Origin: Geobacter sp.
GTDB taxonomy: Bacteria > Desulfobacterota > Desulfuromonadia > Geobacterales > Geobacteraceae
NCBI GenBank assembly: GCA_003574885.1
Contig: PJFC01000001.1
Coordinates: forward strand, 949,061-1,013,060
Length of the DNA stretch: 64,000 nt
Direction: 5' to 3'
Shown: piece by piece, positions 7,282 through 15,554 of the stretch
How positions within the stretch are numbered: the stretch's first letter is position 1
Layout: every line of letters starts with the position of its first letter
Notes under the pieces: model-generated
The model's database searches: none
Seen by the model: only the letters and a program-made list of their open reading frames with translations
What the model was told of the DNA's origin: nothing
Program-made: the position numbers and the translations under genes

Positions 7282-9966
7282 CTATTGCTGTCTTACAAGG
7301 GCCTCGCGTCTTAAAGCGGTTTTCAGCTCGTTAAGCACATCAATCTTACCGGTGACAGGATAAGAACCGCCCCCAATATTGATAGTAATTGATCCCATAT
7401 CAACAGGAGCGGTCACCGGTCCCCCGCCGGCAAAGGCCATCTTTGCCACCGGCAGTTGCGGGGTCGACCTGACAAAACCGCCAAGCCGTGCCATAACATC
7501 TTTACCAGCGCCACCAAAGGGGTTATTAAACACGGACATCAACTCATCACCCCAGAAATGGGCGGCTTCATTGCGAATGAACCATTCACCAGGTCGAGCC
7601 ATGACCGGGATGGAGTCAAAGGCGGAATCCCCGCCGGGAAGCTTGCCGCCGGTCGCCATACCGGTATAGCTCGGCGACGATCCGCCCCCCACCGTCTCAA
7701 GGATGATGGTTTTCTTCTCGGTTTTGGTCAGGTCATTCATGGCGGCCTTGGTGCTGGCAAGCGCCGCCTCGTCCAGCTTAATCTCGATTGCTTTCGGATC
7801 AAACTTGGTGGCGGCGATCTCCTTCACCTTCTCCAGGGCATCCACCGCCTCGGACTTCTGCTTCTTCATAATCATGACGCCGTTGTCCTGCACCTTCTGC
7901 AGGGCTTCGGTAGCCGCGGCAACACCGTCCACCCCTTCGGCCTGCGTATCTGACAGCCGGGACGCCAGCGCCTCGGCCTGCTTGTTGTACTTCAGCGCAT
8001 TCTCGTAGTCCTGCGCGGAGTACGCCAGAAACGATTGTGACAGCGCTTCATTGAACCGCTTCTGATTGTCGGCGTACTTCTGGTCTTCCGACATCCCCCT
8101 TTGCCGCAGGTCGCTGATCTTCTCCTGGATCGAGGCGCGGAAGTCGGCAATCCCTTTTTCGATCTCCTTCACCTTGTCGGCGTACTTCTTCTGCGCTGCC
8201 AAGTTGGCGTCCGTGTACGCCTTGAAACTTGCCTCCTGCTCTTTCAGCGCCTTCTTGTAATCTTCCGATCCCTGGCCGTAAATGGCGGAAATCCTGTCCG
8301 CCACCAGCTTGCGGGATTCGTACTGCTCTTTGGCAGCCGCCAGGGTGAGAATGGTAATGCTCTGCTCTGCCTGCTGTTCGGTGATGACACGATCCACAGC
8401 CTGTTGACGAATAGCAAGGATCTCCTGATTCAGCCCTTCTTTCCGAAGGTCCACCGCCCGCTGCACGGCGCGAGCCTGAATGATTTCACCGTCGCGGGCG
8501 TGCTGCTGCTCCAGGGCTTTGAGCGCATCATTCTTCACCCTCTCCCAGGCCAGCTCCTCCTTGTTGTCCTTAGCCATAGCCTTCTTCTGGTTATAGTAAT
8601 TTTCTGCAGCCTTCATCCTGTCCCGGTATGCCTTCTCCATTTCAGCCGATAGCGCCGCATCGGCATTGCCCGACTGTTTAGCGTATTCCTCGTTGATCTT
8701 TGCCAGCTCCTCGCCGGTTTTCTTTGCCTCATTACGGCGGCGCTGGCTGTTGCGGGCGTCTTCCGCTGCAGCTTTTGCGTTTGTGTTGTTGAGGTTGTCG
8801 TTTAAAATGCCATACTTCCTTTCCAGGTCTGCAAAAGCCCCCCCAGCGGCATCATTTATGACATCAAGGGATTTTTTGACGCGCTGTTTTCCTGCATCGG
8901 AAAAAAGATCACCGTTGAAAAAAGCCTTAGCATAAACGGCGGCCTTATCGAATGCTGCAGGAATACCGATTCCCATGATTTCCACATAGGAAATAAGGTT
9001 CTTGAACGCAAAGACCAGCTTTTCTGCACCCCCCATAACCATGGCGATTGCCGGTTGAAGCGCACTGCCAAATGCGGACTTGGTTTTGAAGACTTCTGAA
9101 TTGAAAGTATTCAAGGCCCCACGACCTTGTTTTGCGGCCTCTTCAGCAGAAACACCATAAGTAGCGTGAAGCTCTTTAGCCAGTGCGGGGAGCGCATCCG
9201 TTGCCATTACCTGTCCCTTTTGCATCTGGTTCATCAGTTCTGCCGTGGTGAGCCCTAAGCCTGTTGCCATTTTTTCGAGTAGGCCCGGGAAAGATTCAGA
9301 AGCGGTCTTCAGATCCTCCATATTTACTTTGCCCTTGGAGAGCATCTGTTGAAACTGATACAGCACTGCTGTGGATTTTTCGGCCGGAAGATGGATTGCG
9401 GAGGCGGCTTCAGATACAGCGCTAAACATTCTTCTGGCGGGTTCCCCCTCCATACTGGTGTTTTTTGACGCAACGGCAAAGGAGCTGTAAGCTTCGGCGG
9501 TCTGTTGCAGATCAAGCCCCAGGCGCTTTGCCTCTTCGCTGATGAACTTCCACTCCTCGCCCGCTCCCTGTGAAGAACCGGTTACCACTTTCAATTTGCT
9601 GTCAATGGCATCCATCTGCAGGGAAGCGTTAAAGGTTTCCTTTATGAATGACTTAATGGCATTTACACTAAATGCCGCTACTGCAAATTGAGCCATAGAA
9701 CCAAGAGCGAGATTTAATCCTCCTACCGACTCACTACTTTTATTTGTAGCAGCACTGAAGTCTTTACCTACGGTAGTTATTCCTTCGCTGGTCTTCTTGA
9801 CCGCCTTTTGCAGCTCCGCCATTTCCTTCTGGATGGCAGACGGTCCGGCGGAAAAGGCGGTCCCCGCTTTAGCCTGCATATCCTTCAGCTCGTCCTGCAG
9901 CGTGATTAAGGTCTTACTGAAAGCGTCTTTTGCCGCAATTTCTATCGTTACTTTATTGTCTGCCAT
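7282..9966 (-). CDS. Phage tail tape measure protein
   Basis: An 894-residue protein preceded by CTGGAG. Residues about 90-310 match the tape-measure domain (SMAQFAVAAFSVNAIKSFI..., SLQMDAIDSKLKVVTG, YSSFAVASKNTSM, VNMEDLKTASESFPGLLE). The middle (about 400-720) is a long charged, Ala/Lys/Glu-rich coiled-coil. The C-terminus is Gly-rich. In siphophages such a protein sets tail length and is injected at DNA entry. It is immediately downstream of a tail assembly chaperone with a frameshift extension, the canonical order. No baseplate, tail-fibre or head genes follow, so the morphogenesis cluster is truncated right after this gene. Confidence 0.9.
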   Translation of the reverse strand: MADNKVTIEIAAKDAFSKTLITLQDELKDMQAKAGTAFSAGPSAIQKEMAELQKAVKKTSEGITTVGKDFSAATNKSSESVGGLNLALGSMAQFAVAAFSVNAIKSFIKETFNASLQMDAIDSKLKVVTGSSQGAGEEWKFISEEAKRLGLDLQQTAEAYSSFAVASKNTSMEGEPARRMFSAVSEAASAIHLPAEKSTAVLYQFQQMLSKGKVNMEDLKTASESFPGLLEKMATGLGLTTAELMNQMQKGQVMATDALPALAKELHATYGVSAEEAAKQGRGALNTFNSEVFKTKSAFGSALQPAIAMVMGGAEKLVFAFKNLISYVEIMGIGIPAAFDKAAVYAKAFFNGDLFSDAGKQRVKKSLDVINDAAGGAFADLERKYGILNDNLNNTNAKAAAEDARNSQRRRNEAKKTGEELAKINEEYAKQSGNADAALSAEMEKAYRDRMKAAENYYNQKKAMAKDNKEELAWERVKNDALKALEQQHARDGEIIQARAVQRAVDLRKEGLNQEILAIRQQAVDRVITEQQAEQSITILTLAAAKEQYESRKLVADRISAIYGQGSEDYKKALKEQEASFKAYTDANLAAQKKYADKVKEIEKGIADFRASIQEKISDLRQRGMSEDQKYADNQKRFNEALSQSFLAYSAQDYENALKYNKQAEALASRLSDTQAEGVDGVAAATEALQKVQDNGVMIMKKQKSEAVDALEKVKEIAATKFDPKAIEIKLDEAALASTKAAMNDLTKTEKKTIILETVGGGSSPSYTGMATGGKLPGGDSAFDSIPVMARPGEWFIRNEAAHFWGDELMSVFNNPFGGAGKDVMARLGGFVRSTPQLPVAKMAFAGGGPVTAPVDMGSITINIGGGSYPVTGKIDVLNELKTALRREALVRQQ

Positions 9967-9981
9967 TCTGGTCTCCAGTTT

Positions 9982-10433
9982 TTATTGGTCGTCGGCACCC
10001 TCATGAATCTTGACATGAGCATCAATCATGTCTAAGAAGAAACCGTATCCCCACTGCCATAACTCGGACCCATGGCCGTATTCAGTGAGAAAAGCAGCCT
10101 GTTCGAGAAGCTCTGCAGCAGGGTTTTCACAAATCCGGCCAGAGCCTCTGTGAGTTTTAACGCTCTGGCCATCTCGAAAAAAGCGGGGTTGGTCTCCTTA
10201 AATGCCTCGTAGACCGCCTGGAGATCATCATAGAAGAGATCACCAGACAACAAAGCTTCAACATTGCCCTCAAAGGCCAGGGGAATGAGCGCTTTCACCC
10301 TTTCGGCGGCCTCGACAGCCGGAATGGTAGTAAGTGACTCTTCGCCACGGAATAGCCGGAATATAACAGAGACCGGTATTTCTGATATGGTGACTGCCTG
10401 ACCTGCAACTTCGATTGATTTTGTACGTCTCAT
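9982..10433 (-). CDS. Tail assembly chaperone, predicted -1 frameshift product
   Basis: The -1 frame over the end of the chaperone gene is open from about 10170 to a TAA at 9982. It encodes a protein-like stretch (ENPAAELLEQAAFLTEYGHG then SELWQWGYGFFLDMIDAHVK, ending HEGADDQ). It fills the gap up to the tape-measure ribosome site exactly, as the T extension does in the G/GT system of siphophages. No canonical heptanucleotide slippery site is obvious; A-rich stretches GTTAAAAC (about 10158) and GTGAAAACC (about 10128) are the best candidates. A simple frameshift mutation is the alternative. The fusion would be about 150 residues. Confidence 0.5.
10032..10433 (-). CDS. Phage tail assembly chaperone (short product)
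   Basis: A 133-residue protein starting at 10433 after AAAGGAG; the upstream in-frame extension to 10499 lacks a ribosome site. It begins MRRTKSIEVAGQAVTISEIP and is mostly alpha-helical. Its position directly upstream of the tape-measure gene and its size identify it as the tail assembly chaperone (analogous to lambda gpG). The last 30 or so residues (LLQSFSNRLLFSLNT...) look less protein-like than the -1 frame across the same bases, which fits a programmed frameshift producing a longer form. Function is assigned from context rather than a strong motif. Confidence 0.65.
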   Translation of the reverse strand: MRRTKSIEVAGQAVTISEIPVSVIFRLFRGEESLTTIPAVEAAERVKALIPLAFEGNVEALLSGDLFYDDLQAVYEAFKETNPAFFEMARALKLTEALAGFVKTLLQSFSNRLLFSLNTAMGPSYGSGDTVSS

Positions 10434-10476
10434 GTTTAGCTCCTTTGTGAAATTAGTTGGCCTCCTGTCTGAGACC

Positions 10477-10584
10477 TCACAGACAGTGAAGCAGTACACG
10501 GGTTTCGACTGTGGCGTGAATTATCGCCCCATGAAGCTCCCAATCTGCTTTTTTGAATCCCGGTAAGGGTTCGCGGCGTTTCAT
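10477..10584 (-). CDS. Possible small phage protein (35 aa)
   Basis: An ATG at 10584 opens 35 codons ending in TGA at 10477. The product is basic at the N-terminus (MKRREPLPGF). It sits between a 52-residue small protein and the tail chaperone in the same direction, where a minor tail gene would be expected, but the ribosome site is weak and no family is recognised. It may be a remnant. Confidence 0.3.
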   Translation of the reverse strand: MKRREPLPGFKKADWELHGAIIHATVETRVLLHCL

Positions 10585-10619
10585 TAAATGTACCTGTATC
10601 CTTGGAATTTTGTGGCGGA

Positions 10620-10778
10620 CTATATCTCCGCGTTTCGCTCGTCCTCGACCTGCTCGACCTGCTCATTGATCTTGAAACCTTGAGCTTCGAGTTTTTGGCA
10701 AGTAGCACTGACTGCAGCGCGGTAACCCTTTAGATAAGCCAGTTTTATTCCTGCCGGAGTTTCATTCAGGTTGGCCAT
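10620..10778 (-). CDS. Small phage protein, unknown function (52 aa)
   Basis: A short gene with a good Shine-Dalgarno (AAAGGAG, 7 nt before the ATG at 10778). The product (MANLNETPAGIKLAYLKGYR...) is helical, with a Glu/Val/Gln-rich C-terminus (NEQVEQVEDERNAEI). It follows the same GGAGA-type ribosome-site pattern as its neighbours in the leftward phage operon. The translation is protein-like but no family is recognised. Confidence 0.6.
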   Translation of the reverse strand: MANLNETPAGIKLAYLKGYRAAVSATCQKLEAQGFKINEQVEQVEDERNAEI

Positions 10779-10923
10779 TGTTATCTCCTTTCGAATCTAA
10801 CTATATTTGCCTCATGACTGCTCTTTCGCTTCAATCAAGGCTTACACCTTACCGATAAACTTTAAAGGAGCTGAGCGCTTGATTTTGCCCTGCCATCTTA
10901 AGCAAGGAGTGCTTGAAGCGTCT

Positions 10924-11058
10924 TTAGGAATCAAGCTTTCCGGCTTCGTCGCTGCTCAACCATTTGTCAAGCACATCTGCCTGAGCTATTAACCCTACAG
11001 CTATATCCTTTAGCGACTTTATGTATCCTCTTGTAAAAGCTTCCTCTTCTGGTGTCAT
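10924..11058 (-). CDS. Small acidic phage protein, unknown function (44 aa)
   Basis: The ATG at 11058 follows GGGGGAT. The 44-residue product begins MTPEEEAFTRGYIKSLKDIA and is an amphipathic helical, acidic polypeptide. It lies in the same leftward operon as the tail genes and the helicase. No recognisable family; the call rests on ribosome site, composition and spacing. Confidence 0.5.
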   Translation of the reverse strand: MTPEEEAFTRGYIKSLKDIAVGLIAQADVLDKWLSSDEAGKLDS

Positions 11059-11136
11059 ACTTATCCCCCATTTTTTTAGTTGCGAGACGTGGTGCCCGTG
11101 GTGGTTGAACTTTGGTTTTTCGTGGTGTCGGAAGCT

Positions 11137-11577
11137 TCATAAACCTTTCTCCTTTCTGTTTTTTGTGTGAGGATCGCTTGGTTCGGTTACTCCAGCCGTT
11201 TCTGTGGTGGCCTGCCCCGCGCTAACCATATTCCCGCATTCACATAACTCCATGACCGACCCGGGGAACAAGTCGATCACGTCATTGAGGCCGGGGATTA
11301 CTCGCGCCAGAATATCTGGTTTACGCTCCTCAAGAATCGTTATGGCCTCAGCGAAGGAACAGGCGCGGCCTTTCTCTGCCATGCGCTGCAACCAAAAATC
11401 AGTGCCGCAGAAAAACCACCTATGGGGCATGTCGTAGTCGTTAACGAGAAACTCAGCAACAACTTCACGCCCACTGTACCCGCTGAAAAGCTCCCGCACG
11501 GACCGCCCCCAAAGATCAGAGAGAGGGACAAAATCCCAATGACCGTCAAGACGCTCCTTGATGCTGAACTGGATCAT
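11137..11577 (-). CDS. Phage hypothetical protein downstream of helicase (146 aa)
   Basis: The frame is open further upstream but overlaps the helicase gene there, so the ATG at 11577 (MIQFSIKERLDGHW), 4 bp after the helicase stop, is taken as the start; translation may be coupled. The product has an aromatic-rich middle (MPHRWFFCGTDFWLQRMAEK) and a polar C-terminal tail ending NRKEKGL. The single close Cys pair in LCECGN is not enough for a zinc site. No function can be assigned. It probably belongs to the replication module. Confidence 0.65.
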   Translation of the reverse strand: MIQFSIKERLDGHWDFVPLSDLWGRSVRELFSGYSGREVVAEFLVNDYDMPHRWFFCGTDFWLQRMAEKGRACSFAEAITILEERKPDILARVIPGLNDVIDLFPGSVMELCECGNMVSAGQATTETAGVTEPSDPHTKNRKEKGL

Positions 11578-11581
11578 GGGA

Positions 11582-12952
11582 TTATTCGTATGGATCATAG
11601 TTTTCTGGATCACGCATATACCCCTTCCGCAGTCGGGACTTGCCGCGCTCGGCATTTTTGGCAGCCAATTGGTCGTATGGAGAGAGGCCGCGAATCTTGA
11701 GATGTGGTGCGTGCATATCGACAAGGAAAGAAAGGTTTTCCTCGCCATTGCGATTCTTGAGCAGTTTAAGGACAAGATTTTTCTGTTCGTCTTTCTGCAG
11801 GCCAATAAGATAGTCCGCGCTGGCCTCGATAGCGCCTGATCCCTTGCCGCTGAATTTTTCAACCTGTCCGGCGGCGGCGCTGGTCCGGTTGATCTGAGTA
11901 AGCACAATCACCGGGAGATTGAGCCGCTTGGCGAGGTGTTTGCTGTTTTCGGCAACGTAGCTTATCCGCTCGTATTCGCTCTTTGCGTTATCGGCCCCCA
12001 TGAGCCCCATGTAGTCAATTCCGATTGCACCAAGCTGGCCGTAACGCTGGCGGGCCAGGCGCGTGTAATGTTCAATGCGCTCGATGGTGAGCCCTGCCTG
12101 GTCGCAAACGATCAGCTTGTCAGCTTTGAGGTTGCGTAACTCTTCAAGGGTTTTTTCCTTATAGCCAGCATGGTGATGAAAGCCGGATTCTACCCGGTAA
12201 GTCAGCGTTTCAAGGCCGATCTGAACGGTACGCTCAAACACCCGTGTTCCGGGCATTTCCAGGGAGAAAAACAGATGATGCAGATCAGTACGATTGCAGG
12301 CATTGAGAAGCATGTTCTGCAGGACGGCGCTCTTATACAGCCCGGAATAAGCCTGGATAAACATAGTTTCACCAGGTGCACAACCCCGGATAATGCCGTC
12401 AAGGTCGGGAAAACCGGTTATAAACCGAGTTTTATCAAGGGTATTGACGTGCTTTTCGTAGAGATCAGCGAGGTGCTCAAGGGTGAGCAGGGCGTCGTCT
12501 TTCTGTCGGTGGGCGGTGCCTACCTTCTCTAGGGCGGCAAAAGCGATGGCAAGTAGCGCGTCGGGATCTTCAGTACTGGTTGCAGCTGTTGCGATCTGCC
12601 GGGCGGCGTCTATGACTTTACGGGCAATTGCCTTACTCTTGACAAGCCGGCAATGGTAATTGACATTGGAGCTGGTTACGACGCTGTCAAACAGGTCTCC
12701 CAGGTACGCAGGGCCGCCGACCTTTTCCAGTTCGCCGTTAGTCCTGAGCCGTGTAATTGTGGTTGTGAAGTCGATAGGCTCGCCCTGTAGCGCCTGAGCG
12801 AGCATGGTGCTGAAAATAATACGATGCCCCTGGTGATAGAAATCATCACGCTCCAGAGCTGCAGCAACGATATCAATTGCGCTGGGGTCAACCAGGACAC
12901 TCCCGAGTACGGCCTGCTCTGCTTCGAGGTTATGCGGTGTTTCTTTCACCAT
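11582..12952 (-). CDS. Phage replicative DNA helicase, DnaB family
   Basis: A 456-residue protein of normal DnaB length. The N-terminal domain (1-105) opens with PHNLEAEQAVLGSVL and contains YLGDL, as in DnaB. The RecA-like ATPase domain (about 165-450) has TGFPDLDGIIRGCAPGE, a Walker A region AYSGLYKSA, H2 motif FFSLEMP and a Walker B-type IGIDYMGLM. The Walker A is unusual: the Gly normally before the catalytic Lys is Tyr (LYKS instead of MGKT). Some phage helicases tolerate this, but it deserves checking. It would unwind DNA at the element's origin together with the initiator at 14383-15198. Confidence 0.9.
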   Translation of the reverse strand: MVKETPHNLEAEQAVLGSVLVDPSAIDIVAAALERDDFYHQGHRIIFSTMLAQALQGEPIDFTTTITRLRTNGELEKVGGPAYLGDLFDSVVTSSNVNYHCRLVKSKAIARKVIDAARQIATAATSTEDPDALLAIAFAALEKVGTAHRQKDDALLTLEHLADLYEKHVNTLDKTRFITGFPDLDGIIRGCAPGETMFIQAYSGLYKSAVLQNMLLNACNRTDLHHLFFSLEMPGTRVFERTVQIGLETLTYRVESGFHHHAGYKEKTLEELRNLKADKLIVCDQAGLTIERIEHYTRLARQRYGQLGAIGIDYMGLMGADNAKSEYERISYVAENSKHLAKRLNLPVIVLTQINRTSAAAGQVEKFSGKGSGAIEASADYLIGLQKDEQKNLVLKLLKNRNGEENLSFLVDMHAPHLKIRGLSPYDQLAAKNAERGKSRLRKGYMRDPENYDPYE

Positions 12953-13000
12953 TGCCAGGTATCTCCCAAGTGTTTGCTTCAGCGTTCGCTCCCCAATAAA

Positions 13001-13046
13001 ACCCCTTCAGCGCCTTGCATTTGTGGTGCAATCACGCTAAAGGGGT
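13001..13046 (-). terminator. Hairpin terminator between coiled-coil gene and helicase
   Basis: A long hairpin with outer arms ACCCCTTCAGCG and CGCTAAAGGGGT (one mismatch) and inner arms TTGCA and TGCAA. On the minus strand it is followed by TTTTATT. It could end or attenuate transcription between the coiled-coil gene and the helicase. Confidence 0.6.
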
Positions 13047-13053
13047 ATTCGCC

Positions 13054-13659
13054 TTAAGATTGTAAGTATTCCCTCGTTAAGTCCTTTTCTGCCTTCTGTA
13101 AGACATCCTCGATATTTTTAATAAAAAGTACTTTCTTTTGCAGGCTTTCCATAAAATCATAACTGTTGTAGCCTCGCCCATAGGTACTACTACGACGATA
13201 AAGACCCTTATCTGCTGAAAACCAAGCCCGTTGTAAAATCGGCGTCAACTTCTCAAGCTCAAGCTCTGAAATACATTCCCAGCAAATTTCCTCTTTTTCT
13301 CCCAGAGTGGCCAAAAGGGCTCGATTCTCTTCTTCATACTTCTTTAAGTCTTCAGCCATCAATGTAAGAGCGGTTGAATTAGTTTTCTTTTTGCCTTTTG
13401 CAATAAGTAAATTCTGTTTCAAAGTATCAACCGCACTTTCCTGAATTTCACCCTTTGCATATTGCTCAACCGCTGCGCTGATCTCTTTTTCAAGCTTGTA
13501 AATGGTTATATCAAGATCATCAATAATCTTGTCAACCTTGTCATATCTCTGTTTTACTTCGACAATAGACTTATTAACCGCCTTGATATTGTCTTTAACC
13601 TGCAAGCATTCTTTTTTAACTGTTTTCAATAACGCTTTGTAATCCTTGTTTTCTTCCAT
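13054..13659 (-). CDS. Phage coiled-coil protein, unknown function (201 aa)
   Basis: Starts at the ATG at 13659 with AAGGAGAG upstream rather than the 13713 in-frame extension. The product (MEENKDYKALLKTVKKECLQ...) is highly charged. Residues about 5-130 form a long heptad-rich coiled coil (VEVKQRYDKVDKIIDDLDIT). A short C-terminal region (YRRSSTYGRGYNSYDFMESL) is Tyr/Gly-rich. Its position between a small acidic gene and the helicase suggests a replication or regulatory accessory. AT-richer than the flanking host DNA. No family recognised. Confidence 0.7.
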   Translation of the reverse strand: MEENKDYKALLKTVKKECLQVKDNIKAVNKSIVEVKQRYDKVDKIIDDLDITIYKLEKEISAAVEQYAKGEIQESAVDTLKQNLLIAKGKKKTNSTALTLMAEDLKKYEEENRALLATLGEKEEICWECISELELEKLTPILQRAWFSADKGLYRRSSTYGRGYNSYDFMESLQKKVLFIKNIEDVLQKAEKDLTREYLQS

Positions 13660-13722
13660 ATTGACGCTCTCCTTATGAATAATTACTGGTGAAGAAAATG
13701 AGTTTGCTTTCAATCGGTGAAT

Positions 13723-13941
13723 CTAATCATTACATTTCTTCCAAGATTCAGCACCGGCAACAAGAGCTTCATCAATATTGTTCTCAACTCTTGTTGGTGC
13801 TGTCTGAGTAACTTTCTGCTGCTGAGGTGAACTGCGGTGAGCATAATTATCGGCTCCAGCAACAAGCGCTTCCGCTTCCAATTGCTCATCCCTGTTGCCT
13901 AATACAATTACGTCAAAGGCTGTTTTTCTTTCTTCACTCAT
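13723..13941 (-). CDS. Small phage protein with internal EALVAGA duplication (72 aa)
   Basis: The ATG at 13941 follows AAAGGAGA. The 72-residue product contains two copies of a short motif, AEALVAGADNY and DEALVAGAESW, about 35 residues apart, separated by a Ser/Gln/Thr-rich linker. This points to an internal duplication or two binding modules. It sits between two other small genes in the leftward operon. Function unknown. Confidence 0.6.
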   Translation of the reverse strand: MSEERKTAFDVIVLGNRDEQLEAEALVAGADNYAHRSSPQQQKVTQTAPTRVENNIDEALVAGAESWKKCND

Positions 13942-14117
13942 GCTGTTATTCTCCTTTACTGTGAATTTGTCTTTCAGCCGTGGCGTTTTCGTGAACGTTG
14001 AAGGAGCCCACATGTATTCACGAAACGACGGGAGGCTTTTCTTTATTCCAGGGCGGGACAGCCGGAATAAACCCGTATTTTCTCCCCATAGTGACTAGGC
14101 TACAGAGAGAACCAATA

Positions 14118-14306
14118 TCATCCCTCTCCCCGCTCAGTTTTAGGTTGTTGAACCTCCTTTATTTCAGCCTCCAGCCGTTTAATCATGTCTTTAACCACTG
14201 TCGATTCCACCTCCAGTTTGCGGCACATTCTCTCGATGGCTACCTGTTGCCCCCTTAGATAAACAACCCTTACTTTTGGCGGTATATCGTCCCAATCTGT
14301 CACCAT
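14118..14306 (-). CDS. Small helical phage protein (62 aa)
   Basis: ATG at 14306 with AAAGGAGA seven bases upstream. The product begins MVTDWDDIPPKVRVVYLRGQ and continues as a charged helix (VVKDMIKRLEAEIKEVQ) likely to form a coiled coil. It is just downstream of the replication initiator in the same operon. No family recognised. Confidence 0.6.
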   Translation of the reverse strand: MVTDWDDIPPKVRVVYLRGQQVAIERMCRKLEVESTVVKDMIKRLEAEIKEVQQPKTERGEG

Positions 14307-14382
14307 GTTCTTATTCTCCTTTCGTAGTGTTATGAAATCGATTCAAGGCGCGGCGGGCGGTCCTGCCTGCTCTGCTTCGAAG

Positions 14383-15198
14383 TTATGCGGCGTTTCTTGC
14401 TACCTCCCAGGGAGTGAATGAATGGAGCGGTACATCAAAGTCAGGGATTAAGCCTTTGTCAAAAAATCTATTCTCATCGTCTGGGCTGAATTTACCGGCC
14501 AGCAGGTTTATAGAACTGGTCAACCCTCCGAGAGTCGGAGCGCCTTGGGGGAATCTCTGAGCGGAAGGCATGTCAAGGTAGGCGCATGCGCGGGTTACCA
14601 GGTCTTCCAGGGAAAGACTCCCTGACAGTCGCTTGATGATCGCGGCGTCCTTTGCGGTAATGACGTATTTTTCACCAGTGATGGTTGCAAAGGCAAAGCA
14701 CCACCATTTTAAGAACCAGGTGTGATTCTGCTTTTTGATTTTATCGGCGGGAAGCGTCCCCGTGGTTTTCGGGGCGCATTCTTTTATGGTTAAATCTTTG
14801 GGTTCATATAAGAGGAGACATTTTGTCTCTACCCCTGGCGTCATTTTGTCTCTAGGGGTAGAGACATTTTGTCTACTTTTTGACTCTACCCCTGGCGTCA
14901 TTTTGACTCTACCCCTGGCGTCATTTTGACTACTTTCTAGTAGAACTCGGTAAAGGCTTGAGGTCTTTGAACCGTTTGCTCTCTTTTCACCTTTTACTGA
15001 GATGTAGCCATGGTCAACGAGCCACCTGATTGACCGGTCAATAGTCCGCAGGCTGTCTCCAGTCTTCATGGAGAGGTTGGCGCGGCTGGGCCAACAGTAA
15101 CCATCATCATTGGCAGCATCGGCCAAGGCCAGTAGCAACATTTTTACAGACTTGGAGAGCGGTGTTTTCCAGACGACAGACATCAAGGCTATGCTCAT
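14383..15198 (-). CDS. Phage replication initiator with N-terminal winged-helix domain
   Basis: A 271-residue protein. Residues 1-90 form a winged helix of the type seen in phage replication initiators (MSIALMSVVWKTPLSKSVKM..., DDGYCWPSRANLSMKTGDSL, then RTIDRSIRWLVDHGYI). The middle repeats KMTPGVES/KMTPGVET because the DNA there contains iterons (14827-14928). The C-terminal domain (about 150-270) is helical. Placing origin iterons inside the initiator gene is a lambdoid-like arrangement. The start overlaps the stop of the upstream zinc-ribbon gene by 4 bp (ATGA), implying translational coupling. Partner of the DnaB-type helicase. Confidence 0.75.
   Translation of the reverse strand: MSIALMSVVWKTPLSKSVKMLLLALADAANDDGYCWPSRANLSMKTGDSLRTIDRSIRWLVDHGYISVKGEKRANGSKTSSLYRVLLESSQNDARGRVKMTPGVESKSRQNVSTPRDKMTPGVETKCLLLYEPKDLTIKECAPKTTGTLPADKIKKQNHTWFLKWWCFAFATITGEKYVITAKDAAIIKRLSGSLSLEDLVTRACAYLDMPSAQRFPQGAPTLGGLTSSINLLAGKFSPDDENRFFDKGLIPDFDVPLHSFTPWEVARNAA
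14825..14928. repeat. Iterons inside initiator gene (probable element replication origin)
   Basis: Three copies of a 22-bp direct repeat containing CTCTACCCCTGGCGTCATTT lie at 14827-14848, 14884-14905 and 14907-14928; the last two are 23 bp apart start to start. Between copies one and two is an inverted half copy (GGGGTAGAGA at about 14855). Direct iterons with an added inverted half are typical of initiator-binding arrays. They lie in the gene most likely to encode the binding protein. Confidence 0.65.
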
Positions 15199-15554
15199 AT
15201 GGTTACCAGCCGATCTGCACTCTCAATCTTTTTCTGCATGCTGCGAACGGTTGCGGAATCCACACCAAGGAAATTGGCTACACGGATTACATCGACGCCG
15301 TGCTTCAGCAAGACAAGCAGAAAGAGGAACTGTGACGAGCTCAGGTGTGATCCTTTTAGCATGGTGTCGCTTCTCCAGGTACCAACCCAGCTACAATGTT
15401 GACACCTGATACGATCCCCACGCCTCAGCGAGATTGCACACTTCTCTGAAAATTTTGTTTTACAGGAAGGGCAAGAATCATTTACCCCGAGGGCATTCAT
15501 GATTACCGTCTGGGATGAATTTTCTAAAACCTCAAAAATATTTCTGTCGCTCAT
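15195..15554 (-). CDS. Zinc-ribbon/helix-turn-helix phage regulator
   Basis: A 119-residue protein beginning MSDRNIFEVLENSSQTVIMN. Two Cys pairs (CPSC at about 28-31 and CQHC at about 51-54) form a likely zinc ribbon. The C-terminal segment (LKHGVDVIRVANFLGVDSAT then VRSMQKKI) reads as a helix-turn-helix. The arrangement resembles the N-terminus of some transposases and small phage transcription factors. It overlaps the initiator gene by 4 bp, so it probably acts in replication control. The Shine-Dalgarno (GAGGTC) is weak. Confidence 0.65.
   Translation of the reverse strand: MSDRNIFEVLENSSQTVIMNALGVNDSCPSCKTKFSEKCAISLRRGDRIRCQHCSWVGTWRSDTMLKGSHLSSSQFLFLLVLLKHGVDVIRVANFLGVDSATVRSMQKKIESADRLVTI

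Noticed and set aside
10436..10708. 90-codon minus-strand frame spanning two small phage genes
   Set aside because: Ser/Arg-rich low-complexity product overlapping frames with better ribosome sites.
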